Assembly: GCF_032062135.1 (NCBI RefSeq)
Contig: NC_092859.1
Location: 68,347,396-68,411,395, forward strand
Length of the DNA stretch: 64,000 nucleotides
Direction of reading: 5' to 3'
DNA from: Pyxicephalus adspersus
Taxonomy: Eukaryota > Chordata > Amphibia > Anura > Pyxicephalidae
The position numbers and the translations under genes are program-made. Below are positions 12,926 through 25,305 of the stretch, piece after piece. The first letter of the stretch is position 1. Each line of letters starts with the position of its first letter. The notes under the pieces were generated by a model. That model did not search any database. It was not told the origin of the DNA and worked only from the letters and a program-made list of their open reading frames with translations.

Positions 12926-15900
12926 AAAATGATACATTACTGTTATTGTGACATTTTGTGCATTTTTGCTCTGTTTATTGGTTGACAGGTGCATTTGAGG
13001 AATAACAATCTTGATTCGATTAAAATTGATGAATACATTTTTTAATGTAATTAATTATAGTTGGAGATTTAGGAGCCCCTGTCCTTTTCTGCACTACAAA
13101 AGATATGATCCCTAGTCAGACTAAACTAGCAATTTTTTCATTAAAATAATAGTTCTTTTATTTTATTATTTTAGTACTTTTTCCACCTCTGGTAATAACC
13201 ACATTGCAATTACCTCCTCCTATCTTTTTCAAAGATGTTTCATGGAGTTCTTTTCCTGTGGTTTTCTAGGTTTCTCTAGTTTTGTCTTAATTTTTATTTT
13301 TGCAATTTTAGCTCAATTCTACCTAAATAATTTTTCTAGCATTTTCTAGCATTTGTGTTCGAAACATTAATTTTAAAAAAGCTGACTGCTATTTCTGCCA
13401 TTGTCCTTTGTAGAATACCTGATCCAAGGATTCCCCTTTGAATGACAACCAGCATCATTCAAACCACTTCCTGTGAGCCCTGGGTGTTAAGGTATTATTA
13501 CCATGCCTTGAACTTACAGAAGTATAGTAAATAGATTTCCATCATATCAGCACATGGTAATACTCTGTAAAGTTTAAAATTCAACCATTGTGGAATGGAG
13601 AAGTGGATCTGTGACGCCAATAGACTGGACAGAGGACACCTAAAAATGTATAATAAATGATTAATTATTCAACAAATGTATTAAAATAATTCACAGAATT
13701 ATTAACATAATTGTATTTATTGTTAAATTTTATTTTCGATACTGAAGTAAAAAAGGGGAGCTGGATTAAAAGAAATAAATCTGCTCTGCTGGACATCTAT
13801 CCAGTCTACTATCAAAAAAAAAAATTGTAATAATCTGGTGCATTAGTTTGGAGCACATCTAAATTATGTATGCACATAAAGCATGACTTTCACTAAAATA
13901 CTGGTTGGTGTTCCGACTTCTGCTTTTAATACTTTCTGAATCGCTGACCCAGGATGAGTACACAGCTCAGGTGTGATGCTAATTGTCACACAACCTGTCA
14001 CACGGTTTTCTCCATTCTTGTTTCAGGTGTGTAACGAAAGATAAATTCAGCAATGACAGCCTTCATAACTTTCAAATATAGGTCCAATTTAACATAACTT
14101 TAACACTGCAAATTCTTTCTTCATAAACTTTAGGCCTTCTGCATTTAAATATGTACTAAGATTTAGAATGTTAATATTATTCTGTTGAATAAATAGGAGT
14201 TTGCTGCATGAAAGATTCATGCAGTCAGCCCATGAACCTGTATGGGAGTTTTAAATGGTAGTATTATAGTAGAATATATAGTTTGTTAAATGGTAATATG
14301 CATGCAGTCAGTTCCATTAAAGCAGTAAAGCATGCATTAAATTAGTTAATTAACCGATTCAATTATTTACAAAAGAAAAAAACCCTTCCTATGTAAAGCG
14401 TTTTATTTTTAATCCTGTCTCTGCATAATACACAGAATTGCATACTTTAATCCTGTTGATATTTCCCTGTTATTAATTTAAATAGGATTACAAATGTGCC
14501 CTGAGATCCAGCAGAGAATCACAGTATGTAACTCATGTATATAGAGCTGAAAAAATAACACAAACATTCTTAATAGAAGAAAAGAAAAGAAAAAGAAAAT
14601 CTATTATGAAACATTTCTTATTTTCCTAAAGAATACATTGCACTGAAGCTTAATCATGTTAATGGATATGCATTGCAAAATATTTTTTTGGCTTTCAAAC
14701 AGTAAATAAAACACATTAAAAAAATTTTAGACGGCAAATCCTTAGTGTGATTTTGTTTGTGTCCCTCATGCAAGTAATGAGGAAAATTGCTGGTAATTTT
14801 CCTAATTCATCTGATCAATAGCAGTGCAGTAATTATGGTAAAAAAAGGAACACAATGCGACCAACTCCTTAGAGTTTGGTGGATATTCAAAACAAATACG
14901 CTTGCTTGAAATGTAAATGGATTAAAGACTAGGGAGGTATTGTAGTGAGAAGAAAAGCTTCAGTGGTAGCTGAAAAATTGTTAAGAATCTCAAATCTGTG
15001 AGATTATGATTTAAACTGTTACATAAAATAAAAAAAAAAGCATTTTAAATTGTTTGTGTTGACTAAAGAGAACCAGTCAAGACAGCTATTACCTATAGCC
15101 AATGTTCTCATTTAGTGCTAGGGGTTGCCATTTGTCCAAACTCAGAAAACAATATTAGATTTAAATCCGGCATGACATTCTAAGTGATGATGTGATCTGG
15201 TGACCTCCTTTAGGGTAATCATATGAGATTGCCCCCTAACTTTAGAAGAAACATATTGAAAATTATCCAAGACTGACAACTAATTTTATTGTTTTTCCAT
15301 GTAAAGTAAGCCAGTCGCAAATCTGAATATATTAATAGTATAAGTCAAATGCAATTTACATCTAGGACCATTGTCAGTAGAAAAATTATAGAAAGTAATA
15401 TCATTTATTAAACTAATGCAGGTACCTGAACTTGATGAAAGGAGAGTACTTTTTTAATGATGTATGGATGTCTGTGAAACTAATTACCACTTAGCTTGAT
15501 GATTCGATGTGACTCATTTCAGTTATAAATTGAGTTCTTGTTTTCTATATATCTAAGACATGCAAGTTAAAGTATCAGTGCAGTCTATAATTGCATATGA
15601 TAAATGACCTTGCGATACAGCTTTTTATATACATTCAGCCCTGAAAATTAAAATAAACAATAATTTGAGGTATTTATTTAAGAAAAAAAGTTTTATATTT
15701 AATTTTTTTACCCACAATGGTACCAGATCTCAGATTGTGTTTGTATTATATTTTCGACTGTTTAAGGAGGACCTATGGTGGCCTACTGATACTGGTTTTG
15801 TGTTAAATGTTTTGACATTCGTGTCTATCAAACCTGGCATTTTTAGCTGATGATCATTAAACCTTAACATATTATGAACAATACATAAGCAGAGGTTACA

Positions 15901-16949
15901 TTTAGTGAAAAGGTCATGTCAAAATTATCAGTACAGAAATATATGTCACTGATAATACATTTAAATCACAACTTTTCCAATAAAACCCATCTCTTTATTG
16001 ATCAGTGAGGCCATATTTTAATTTAATTATCCAATTTTCCAATGTCTATTGATTATGCACCAGATGAAAGTAAAACTGGTGTCAGGCTACCTTATGTATT
16101 CTCTTTTGTTAAAATAAAGAAGCTAGGTAGAAGCTAGAAGGTAGTGTCGATATATATTTGAAGATGTCGCCCACCCCTTATAATGACAGTGGTAAAATAT
16201 ATAACTTACTTTCATTTTAAATCCTATTGATAATAGTCACCACATCAATAAATAGGAGTACATTTCTCAAACAGGGACACAGACAATATATTCTTAACAG
16301 AACATACTTCAGAGCTACAAGTTCATGATTCATGTCTGTAGTTGTATCCCGTGAAATAATATCTAGTTTAGGTAAGAGTGTATTCTTTAGCATTGCTTGC
16401 TTGTAGGCTGGATGTCAAAGTTTGATGTCCTTCAAAGCTGAAAATGTATGATGCTTTGCTGAGGTGCTAAAGTACTATTCCCAAAGCTTTTGCCTTTTTA
16501 TAGCCATTATTTCTGCCAATTCTTCAGGGTTAAAAATTGATGTTTTTCTGTGATTGAGTGATAATCTGTAAAAAAAACATTTTTTATCTGCACAAATACT
16601 TCAGTCTTTTTCATTGTCAGCCACTCTACTTAATGTTGGTGTCTGTGTCTCTAAGGAAAAGATCTGTTTTTCAAGACAAGGAAGTGGTAACGGGAGCACG
16701 TTTTTTTTTTTTTGCAATGCAAAGGTGTCACACCAGGCTACTGTTGTCCGAAAGGTCAGATTTTTATAGCCAACATAATCCATAGTCTGAAGCAACAGGA
16801 CTAGCAGAGGTGTCTTAGAGCCACCCTAACATCATGTTAGTGACTGTCTATACACATTTCATGTACTACAACAGAGTTCAGACAGATCTGACATGATTTT
16901 TACTATTGCTGTCCCTGGGGAAGTAGTGTACTGGATACTTACAGTCATC
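12926..16949. other. AT-rich non-coding stretch, no gene seen
   Basis: No gene or clear mobile element recognised. A purine-rich GAAAA-type run sits at about 14577-14600 and a 12-T run at about 16701-16712. The stretch 14740-14880 looks less decayed than its surroundings, but I have no comparative evidence. The short frames at 15665 and 16558 have no domain. Confidence 0.6.
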
Positions 16950-17688
16950 NNNNNNNNNNNNNNNNNNNNNNNNNNNNNNNNNNNNNNNNNNNNNNNNNNN
17001 NNNNNNNNNNNNNNNNNNNNNNNNNNNNNNNNNNNNNNNNNNNNNNNNNNNNNNNNNNNNNNNNNNNNNNNNNNNNNNNNNNNNNNNNNNNNNNNNNNNN
17101 NNNNNNNNNNNNNNNNNNNNNNNNNNNNNNNNNNNNNNNNNNNNNNNNNNNNNNNNNNNNNNNNNNNNNNNNNNNNNNNNNNNNNNNNNNNNNNNNNNNN
17201 NNNNNNNNNNNNNNNNNNNNNNNNNNNNNNNNNNNNNNNNNNNNNNNNNNNNNNNNNNNNNNNNNNNNNNNNNNNNNNNNNNNNNNNNNNNNNNNNNNNN
17301 NNNNNNNNNNNNNNNNNNNNNNNNNNNNNNNNNNNNNNNNNNNNNNNNNNNNNNNNNNNNNNNNNNNNNNNNNNNNNNNNNNNNNNNNNNNNNNNNNNNN
17401 NNNNNNNNNNNNNNNNNNNNNNNNNNNNNNNNNNNNNNNNNNNNNNNNNNNNNNNNNNNNNNNNNNNNNNNNNNNNNNNNNNNNNNNNNNNNNNNNNNNN
17501 NNNNNNNNNNNNNNNNNNNNNNNNNNNNNNNNNNNNNNNNNNNNNNNNNNNNNNNNNNNNNNNNNNNNNNNNNNNNNNNNNNNNNNNNNNNNNNNNNNNN
17601 NNNNNNNNNNNNNNNNNNNNNNNNNNNNNNNNNNNNNNNNNNNNNNNNNNNNNNNNNNNNNNNNNNNNNNNNNNNNNNNNNNNNNNNN
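16950..17688. other. Assembly gap (739 Ns)
   Basis: A run of N with sequence resuming inside an AT dinucleotide run. The long frames that span the Ns on both strands are artefacts of unknown bases. Confidence 1.
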
Positions 17689-17712
17689 ATATATATATAT
17701 ATATATATACAT
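17689..17712. repeat. (AT)n microsatellite at gap edge
   Basis: Almost pure AT dinucleotide, interrupted once by AC at 17709-17710. It abuts the assembly gap, so the true length is unknown. Confidence 0.95.
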
Positions 17713-17760
17713 ATGAGCAGCTGTCTCTCTGATATATAAATCAGAGAGACAGCTGCTCAT
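17713..17760. repeat. Perfect hairpin, 21-base arms, 6-base loop
   Basis: The left arm 17713-17733 (starting ATGAGCAGCTGTCTCTC) is the exact complement of the right arm 17740-17760, with loop ATATAA. Perfection over 21 bases beside an (AT)n run and a gap suggests either the tip of a fold-back element or an assembly or read artefact. Confidence 0.95.
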
Positions 17761-17924
17761 TTACAGTCAACCTATGCAATGAAATGCAGCGACCTGGGTA
17801 AAATTATGTGGAACTGAACTAAAAAAATGAAGGTTTGCTATGTAGGGAACATCTGAGAATGGTAATTTGTCCTTCCTGGTGGGAGTGCCTAAGCATTCTT
17901 TTTATTTAAACCTTAGCAGCATCA

Positions 17925-18250
17925 TGGATCAGAGGTAAGTGCCCTGGCCATTGCAGTGCTAGGTCCCAGGTTCGAATCACAGCCAGGACACTATCTGCAT
18001 GGAGTTTGCAGGATCTCCCCACGTTTGCCTGGCTTTCCTCCAGGTACTCTCATTTCCTCCCACATTCAAAAAACTTGCAGTTAGGTTAATTGGCATCCCC
18101 CAAAATTGGCCTTAGACTGTATTAAAGACATATAACTGAGGTAGGGACATTAGATTATGATCTCCTTTGGGGTGAGCTATTGACATGATTATGGAATTTG
18201 TACAGTGCTGTGTAATATGATGTGCTATATAAATACTGAGTAATAATAAT
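17925..18250 (+). mobile_element. tRNA-derived V-SINE, copy 1
   Basis: The 5' part is tRNA-like, with a B-box-type motif GGTTCGAATC at 17969-17978 and a weaker A-box region upstream. The central part (about 17992-18065) is the V-SINE core: GCATGGAGTTTGCA, then a CTCCCCACG stretch and TTTCCTCC, with polymorphisms against copy 2. The 3' part contains GTACAGTGCTGTGTAATATG and GCTATATAAATACTG and ends in TAATAATAAT, a tail of the kind SINEs share with the LINE that mobilises them. Transcription would be by RNA polymerase III. Several mutations are visible in the core, so it is an old copy. Confidence 0.88.
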
Positions 18251-21200
18251 TAGATGGGCTTTAGATGAATTTAGTTTCACATGAAGCATTGCTGTCTCTG
18301 GTTTCTTCTTTTAAGATCAGAGAGATTTGGAATAGGAGTTGGCAATGGCAACTACTGTGCTGCTCCCTGTTCTTCTTGCTGGAGGCTCAGACATAGGGAA
18401 GCAAACTTCTGCTTTTATCAAGGTGACCACCTCAATTCAGTGCAGAACCAGGCATGGTGCGTCTGTAATGATAAAAGATCAGCTGAAGGCAGACCGTAGG
18501 TTATATTGATGGCTAGTCATTAGCCCACTGGCTGACATTTTTGGGTACAGTTTCCAGAGTTCTTTTGCTCCTTAGGAGATAATAGCAATTTGAAATCAGC
18601 CAGACCTGACAATTTGCAGGTACTGAATGGGACTGACAGCATAGACACAAGTTTACTAATCAATACTTTATTATTTAAATTTAAACATGCAATATAAAGT
18701 AACATCCTACACACTGCATATGATCGTTCATAGTCCTATGTAATCTTTTTGTGGGTAATTTAACCAGAATCTATACATAGCAACTGGAAGCATCAGTGAA
18801 CCGACTTTCTTCAAAAACTTAGTTTATGTCTGCCATCTAATGTTCATCTGACGGTAGATGATATTTTGAAATGAATGTATAGTAAATGTATTTTGATTTG
18901 GAAATAGAAATAAAATTATAAGAATTATAGGAGATGGAACTGAACAGATTTGCAATGATATTATATCATCATTTTTCTCATAATATAAATTGTGACAATA
19001 TAAATTAGTGACAAATATATTGTAATGTCTGAAGTTTTATTTTGAGTAATATGCAGACACTTGTGAATTATAGTGAGCTAGTTACATGTTCTAAAAATAT
19101 TGTTTGTTATTTGGCATTGACTGCACTGCTAGAATTTAAGCAATTTTTTCAACTCTTGATCACCCAGATGGCATTGCTTTTTTCTCTTCACTTCTAACTT
19201 TAAATGTTTAGTTTACCTTTCTTTAGGTCTCAGGTTCTGAGAACATTATTATTAAAATTTATACTTTAGCTGAATCAATACAAATATCATATCATCTACT
19301 AAATTACCTTAAAACAAGAACCCTGTGTTTCAACCTGTATAGCCTAGATTACCGTGTGAGACACATAAGCAGCCTGCAGCAGCTTTCCCAGTAAAACACA
19401 ATCAGAAATTGATACATTAGTTTAAAAAACCTAAAACAAAAAGATTGTAGGCTGTTAACATCTTTGTATCTAGGTTTCACTAACTATACTCACAAAGGGG
19501 TTATTGGCTTTTTGTGTTCCAACTAGAAAATTTCTCTGATATCCCAAGGTAGACCTTGAAAGAATTCTTGCCTTTTACTATGTTGTTAAAAATTCTTTTT
19601 ATAGCTCTTTCTGCCACTTTTCCCCTCTTTGAACAGCCATTGAAAATACCTTCGATGTAGATGCATAAAAACAAAATCAAACTCCTTCATGCCTTAACCT
19701 CCTTGGTGGTTCATTTCTGTCCAGATTTATATGTCTAAAATGTTTTTCATGAAAATTTATTTTACAATATATCATATTTGTATGAGTATAATAAACACAA
19801 AATCATGTCAAAGTAATACATTAAATAAGAACAGTTTTGCAATTTAATTTTAAATATTATCTATATAAAGGAGCTCTTGTAATTGAATTTAAAAAAATGT
19901 TTTTTTCAAAGCACACACAAGATTGATTGCCCAAGGGGTATCTGATGCACACAAAATTACTCTGATATTTTGTTTGCAGTTGCAGCTTACCTTTATGCAA
20001 ATGTGCAAATCACTGAAATATCATTCTTTTAAAATGTCTTTGTTGCATTTTAATGCATTTTGCTACATTTATAACTTTGATTAAAACTTTGATTTTGCAT
20101 GTAACTTTTTGGACTGAGTTTTTTGTCTCATGAAAGTAAAGATTACTTTAATTATCAAGGCCCGTGCAAGTAAAAATACTTTTTTTTCTCTGAACATGAT
20201 TGGGTATCCATAGTGGCAGTGCTGCTTCACTTGTTATTAGGGACTATTTAACCCCTATGATTGATTAACACCACAAGAAGTAGATCAAAAAAGAAACAAT
20301 AGGTGTTAGCTGTTAAAGAAACCAAAATACAAAACATGTCATTCTGTAACAGTCCAAAGATGGGGAACACTACTGATTACAAAATAAAACATGGTGCAAA
20401 CTTGTAAAATGTCATACAGTAGGAGACTGGAAAAAACTCATCCCCACACCAGAAAAAAAACTAAACACATTTTGTCATAATTCTAGGATTACAAATTCAT
20501 TTTCTATATTATAACTGCAGTAGGAAGAAAGTAGAAATGCTATACATGCGTCATAAAAGTTTTAATAATAGGAATGCAAAACTTTCCAGCCATCTTTTCA
20601 AGCATCATATGTTCATATTTTTGAATATAGCCATTGTTTCTTTTGTATGAAATGTTCCAGGGATAATTTTATGCAAATGCACTTATCTCTATCAGACTCA
20701 TTTATAATTCTTTTGTAAAAAGTAGATTGAATTAATACAGAGCAATAGCTTAAAGCTATTGTTTCCATGCAAAAGAACTTGAGAGACTTTGCTGAAATTA
20801 CTTGTGCCATTTTAATGCATTGCCTTCATATAAAGGTGGTTATGTCTGACACTTTGTCATTTGCCATTGTGATAAGGTTTGCTTTACTGTTGTTTGGTAA
20901 TTGCTATTAATATCATGAACAACATAAGTTAAAGTATATTGCTTCAACTCTTTAAAGAGAATCACTCCTGCAGTGTTAGAGTTGTTCAACTATATCCAAA
21001 CCCAAGATTTAAAATGTTATAAACTGTAACAGTCTTGTAATCAGTCCTTAGATGTAGTCGCTGTATAAGTCTTCCTTAAAGGCTCTAGTTTTCTTTATTT
21101 TTACCTGATTTGTACTAGAGTGACAATGCTCATTTGTTGTACTGAGTTTATAAAGTGTGTTACCTTGAAGGTGACAAAAAGATCTATTTAAGGTTGTTTC

Positions 21201-21300
21201 AATTTGTGACCAAGGAGTTGAAACGCCTCTGAATTAAGGCCCTCATCTCCCTTTCTTAACTGGTATCTGCTCAAATAGTCTGACATTAATCAAATGTGAA
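18251..21300. other. Non-coding interval, possible repeat end at 19694
   Basis: No gene seen. At 19694 a TTAACCTCCTTGGTGGTTC motif resembles the left terminus of a TTAA-flanked fold-back family (compare 23206), but I cannot find a matching right end. The frames at 18281 and 20613 have no domain. Confidence 0.5.
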
Positions 21301-22562
21301 TTAGATGTGAGGATACTTTCTGCCCACGAAAGAACCAGTGCTGCCAGTGTTTGTAGCCTTAATGACTTTGGCCCCCACCATGGGTTTTTTCAAGTATGCC
21401 ACAAGCCTCATTACATTGTCTGAGAAAATCAGTATCTGATTCCCATGTATTTTTGAAGAAAATGTTTTTGGCATCTCTATCACTGCCTGCAGGTCATTTA
21501 AGGGTCTTGTGGTGAACTCCCTTTGACATCTTCCCTGAACTGCTTCTCCCTGGGGATGTGCACTCCATCCCCATGTACTGGAGTCAGTGGTGATCTTCAT
21601 TTAGAATAAAGGACTTTGTGGTTTTCTTGAGTGAGATGAGATTTCAATCATCAAATGAGGGGTGATTCAGCCATGTACAGGTGCTGTTGTGTTTGAGTGT
21701 GCCTGTGCGCAAACTATCCCGAAGATTGCCGTAGTCATCAATCCCAACATGGTTAGCCTAACTGACAAGGACTTTTTTTGCCTTGGATGTTAACGTTATG
21801 ATCCTCTCTACCTTTTCTGAAGTAAACAGTGTACATTGCTTGGTATAATTCTGGAGGTATTCCAGAAAAGTAATGGGTTGTTTTGGAACAATCCATGGAA
21901 AGTGATGAAAGATTAACTATCCACCCCAATAGGAGCAGGAGGTTTACTGTTTGCCAAAGATTTGTGGAAGCTTCCCCCGATGAGTCTGCAGACATTAAAA
22001 AGCCTATAATTTATGATTTGTTAGGGCTGACTTAACCTATGCCATACTTCTGTAAAGATACAATGAGCCAACGCTAGCACAAAAGGAAGGGCTTGAAATT
22101 CATAGTTCTGACCCTTCTTTCCCTATGAAATAAGTATCTCAGCCTTTGGGGGATTTGCTGGATAGAAATGCGCATGTACGCATTGTTGATATTTAGAGAT
22201 ACCAAGAATGCTACAAGTGGAATCAGGTAATGTAATGTGTATATGATTTCCACCCTGATCATCCTATATCTTATAATCTTGCTTCTTCATGATGATGATC
22301 AATGTGACTTCAGATGATCTTGCTTGCAGAAACGAAAAACATATATTATTGCATGTAGCTCTCAAGGTTCCTCAATGGTCTTGTCCATGGCTGCTGGCAT
22401 TATTAAGTAGGTTGAAATTCTTGTAATTAAATACCTTTGAGAAGCTTTCTGAAGAAGTTCCAGCTTGCACCCTTCCGTTATTAAACTTATGATAAAGAGT
22501 TGCCTATTCTTATTGGTAAAATTAAATACTAAGCCTCTCACTACCTTGGCCTGTAGCTTCAT
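21301..22562 (-). pseudogene. Decayed DIRS-like reverse transcriptase/RNase H relic
   Basis: Read on the minus strand, consecutive blocks appear in the order expected for this polymerase, in different frames. They are: GCKLELLQKASQRYLITRIS (about 22420-22480), resembling the segment before the RT core; SLNINNAYMRISI with QRLRYLF (about 22130-22210), matching the first RT aspartate motif with D replaced by N; LGWIVNLSSLSMD (about 21890-21930), matching the conserved LGW.VN block downstream of the catalytic YxDD region; and ITTDSSTWGWSAHPQG then SDNVMRLVAYL (21370-21600), matching an RNase H domain with its first and third acidic positions. I recognise the arrangement from DIRS-type (tyrosine recombinase) retroelements of amphibians; Gypsy-type is the alternative. 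The recombinase and terminal repeats are not seen. Many stops and frameshifts make it non-functional. Confidence 0.65.
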
Positions 22563-23205
22563 ACTGGCTTGGACCCTCCTAAGGAAGGTTTAAAGAATAA
22601 CCTCCTTTCCCTTTCTCCTTGAAAAAAGACCATCTTTTTTTTTTAATTTGTAAAAACGTTGTGACAGTTTTGAGGTCACTTCTAGTTCTCTTTGTGAAAT
22701 TTCTTTTTAATGTATCCATGCCAGCTGTCCTCTTCTTGTTATCTGCTAATGTCTCAGAAATTCTTTGTAGTTCAAGTCCAAAGACCTACTTACATCTCAG
22801 AAAAAAACACAATGCCTGTTCATGGAAGCAACATCCCTCAAACACTTTAACCAAACTGCCTAACAAATAAAAATAATGAGGACTGTATGATGGCAATCTT
22901 CCACACAAATCAGAAAAGTTAAAGCTTTAGAAATCTGATAAAAAGTGTCTGCTACTACGCTTCACTGATATTTTGGAAAAGTTGTTCTACCTCGAAATCA
23001 GAATTATTGGCAACACAATTTTTAGCTATTATGGGTTTACAGGCAGATGCAGAAGCTTTCTAATTTTTTTCTTATTAGACCATCCATCACCCATCGGATT
23101 GTTTGGCTGGCCTATATCATGAAATGACACATCTAAACTCTTAGATACCCTAACCAGAGAGACATCTCAATTAGGGCATTTGACCTGCAATCTTGCTGAC
23201 TTTTT
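22563..23205. other. Possible decayed upstream part of the DIRS-like relic
   Basis: Several hundred bases with no clean domain on either strand. It may be the gag-side continuation of the DIRS-like relic on the minus strand, but no zinc knuckle or other diagnostic motif is visible. The plus frame at 22619-22870 is a shadow. Confidence 0.35.
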
Positions 23206-23623
23206 TTAATCTCCCTGGTGGTATGAATAATAAGTATTTTTAAATGTCAAAACAGTACATTTAAAAATACTTATTATTTTAAATTCCCTGCTTGGTCCTG
23301 CCATCCAGCCACATGCTCTCCCTGCCTGGCCCAGCCAGCATCTACTTCTCCAGGCAATGCGTCCCCAACGTTCACACCTAGGCCGGCATCTGTGTAGCCT
23401 TAGCCTGGCTGCCCGGCTGACATTGCCAGGAGAAGCAGATGCATCGCTGGAGGGTATCGCTAGAGGACGCCGCTGGCATTACTGGAGGATGCCGCAGGAG
23501 CATGGGGATCATGTAAGACTTGAAACTCTCTTGCAATTCCTTCCCGAGTGTGGCTCGAGGTTACCACTTTTGGTATGGATAATTCTCCCTGAGCCACACT
23601 CGGCATTACGGTAAGCAGGTTAA
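23206..23623. mobile_element. TTAA-flanked fold-back MITE with two internal hairpins
   Basis: It is bounded by TTAA at 23206-23209 and 23620-23623; the ends TTAATCTCCCTGG and the complement of AAGCAGGTTAA are weakly inverted. One hairpin has perfect 22-base arms at 23226-23247 and 23257-23278 with a 9-base loop (AATAATAAGTATTTTTAAAT start). A second pairs CCGAGTGTGGCTCGAGG (near 23544-23560) with CCCTGAGCCACACTCGG (23587-23603), with two mismatches. The middle is GC-richer than its surroundings. TTAA flanks suggest piggyBac-type or Kolobok-type mobilisation; no coding sequence. Confidence 0.7.
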
Positions 23624-25157
23624 ATGTGAATCTTCTTTTTATGGATTTAGAAGATACTAACCTATATTCCCTTGTTCTAGTCATCTTCAAATCCCTGCAG
23701 TCTTTTGTACAGACTATCCTGAGCTGTTGTCATCCTAATGTCCTCCAGAATATGTTCAGTTGTGTATATACCCCGGTGTCTAGATCCCAGCTCATCCCTG
23801 AGACCTCCTTATTTTCAGAGGAAAAAACAACAAATTTTTCTAATTCCCCCAATGCAGACACAGCATCATAGTTCTTTTTCACCCTCTCCTAAACTTCTAT
23901 TATTGCAGAATTTGGGCAAATGCATGCTCCCATTAGGAGTAAATTGTTAATGGCTTCCGTACAGGCCTATGTTACTCAACAGAACCACTGCTAAAACATT
24001 CCCCCCTCTTGCGCTGTGTCTAGGGACAGCAGAATCCCCTGGTCTGCAGAACAGGCCTTCGGTGGGCTGGGTGGCCTGCTTTGAAGTAGACCACTGGTGA
24101 AGGAAAATATCAAACAGGTCTTGTGCATGCAGGAGGCAGACAATACAAGAACTGACGGGCTGGGCTTTAAGGAGCTTTTTACCTCTCTTGTTCCTGTGTT
24201 TCCTGCAGGGCGACAGAACCATTTTAGTTGATCAGTTGAAAAGGAAAGATACTGGATTTTCACTAATTGAACAGATATAACAAAACTCTTTCAATTATAT
24301 ACTTAACAGACTACAAGGGATCAAATAAGGAAGGGTTTACATGCACTAAAAAGCCCAAAACATAAAATGACACCTTTGAAATGTTTCCTGTCTGTTCAAA
24401 TTCTAAGCAGAGCTTCCCAAACACAGTCTCTTTTAGCAAATACAAAAGCTTTAGTGGGTAAATGGGACTTAGCATCAAATACCGTTAACGTTCTCTTGGG
24501 ACACATGGCTTGCACTTGAGATATATTTGAAATTCTTCTAAGTTGCTTTTACCTTTCCTTTTAGTTTATTGTCTGCATTCACATTGAATTGTGTGGAAGA
24601 ATGAAAAGTTTAAAAGCATTTGTGATAATACCACAAAGCAGGGGAGTGTAAAACAAATTTCGAAGGTGAAAACTGCTCCATCAAATGTAAATAAAAAATC
24701 AAGTACTCTGTTCCAAATCTGTTTCAGTTTCTTAAAAATGCAAGTCTGTATACACTAACCAAAAAGGCTTTGGTCACTTGTGGAACTCATTGACAAACTT
24801 TACATATAAAGAATAACAAACTGCAGCAGACGTTGGAATTGCCATTGCAATCCATTTGAATGCTGTGTAGGCAAGAGGCTGCAGTACTGCATGACACAGA
24901 TATATTTTTCTTGAATTGCATCCTAATTACATATCAGCTGGTTGGAGTATTTTAAATGTATATTACCTATGATATTGGTATATGATATATCCAAGTAGTA
25001 AGTGCAGTTAGTAAATAATTTTCAGTAAATGATTGGTATTTATATTCAAGCAATTTGTATAGATACTATATGGAACTATATAAAATTCTATCCTTTACTG
25101 GCTTTTCTTTGCATGTCAAAAACACCTCAAAAACGCCAATTTGTGTGTTCAAACATG
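23624..25157. other. Non-coding interval, nothing recognised
   Basis: Overlapping 70-91 codon frames on both strands at 23626-24263 show no domain. They sit just beyond the DIRS-like relic and could be an eroded part of it, but I see no diagnostic motif. Confidence 0.5.
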
Positions 25158-25305
25158 TCTCTGTTATTTCTATTATTAAATTGTATTTTTATAGCGCGAA
25201 CATATTACACAGAGCTGTACATTAAATAGGGGTTGCAATGGCGGATACAGACAGTGACACAGGAGGAGGAGAGGGCCCTGCTTGTAAGAGCTTACATTCT
25301 AAGAG
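25158..25305 (-). repeat. Retroposon 3' tail fragment (minus strand)
   Basis: On the minus strand it reads from an AGAATGTAAGCTCTTACAAG block through CTCCTCCTCCTGTGTCACTG to GTACAGCTCTGTGTAATATG and an AATAATAG-like end. This is the same unit as 56936-57076 (plus), and its last ~50 bases match the 3' ends of the V-SINEs in this window. Confidence 0.75.

Noticed and set aside
16893..17760. Long frames on both strands across the N run (about 270 codons each)
   Set aside because: They consist almost wholly of unknown residues; the open frame is an artefact of the assembly gap.
17960..17990. Possible tRNA gene because of the GGTTCGAATC B-box
   Set aside because: No cloverleaf can be drawn and the V-SINE core follows directly; it is the tRNA-derived head of a SINE.
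19694..20290. TTAACCTCCTTGGTGG as the left end of a complete TTAA-flanked element
   Set aside because: No convincing right terminus could be found, so it is noted only as a possible end in the interval entry.
23947..24263. Two ~90-codon minus frames with several cysteines, possible gag zinc knuckle
   Set aside because: The cysteine spacing does not match a CCHC knuckle, and no other gag feature is visible; adjacency to the DIRS-like relic is not enough.
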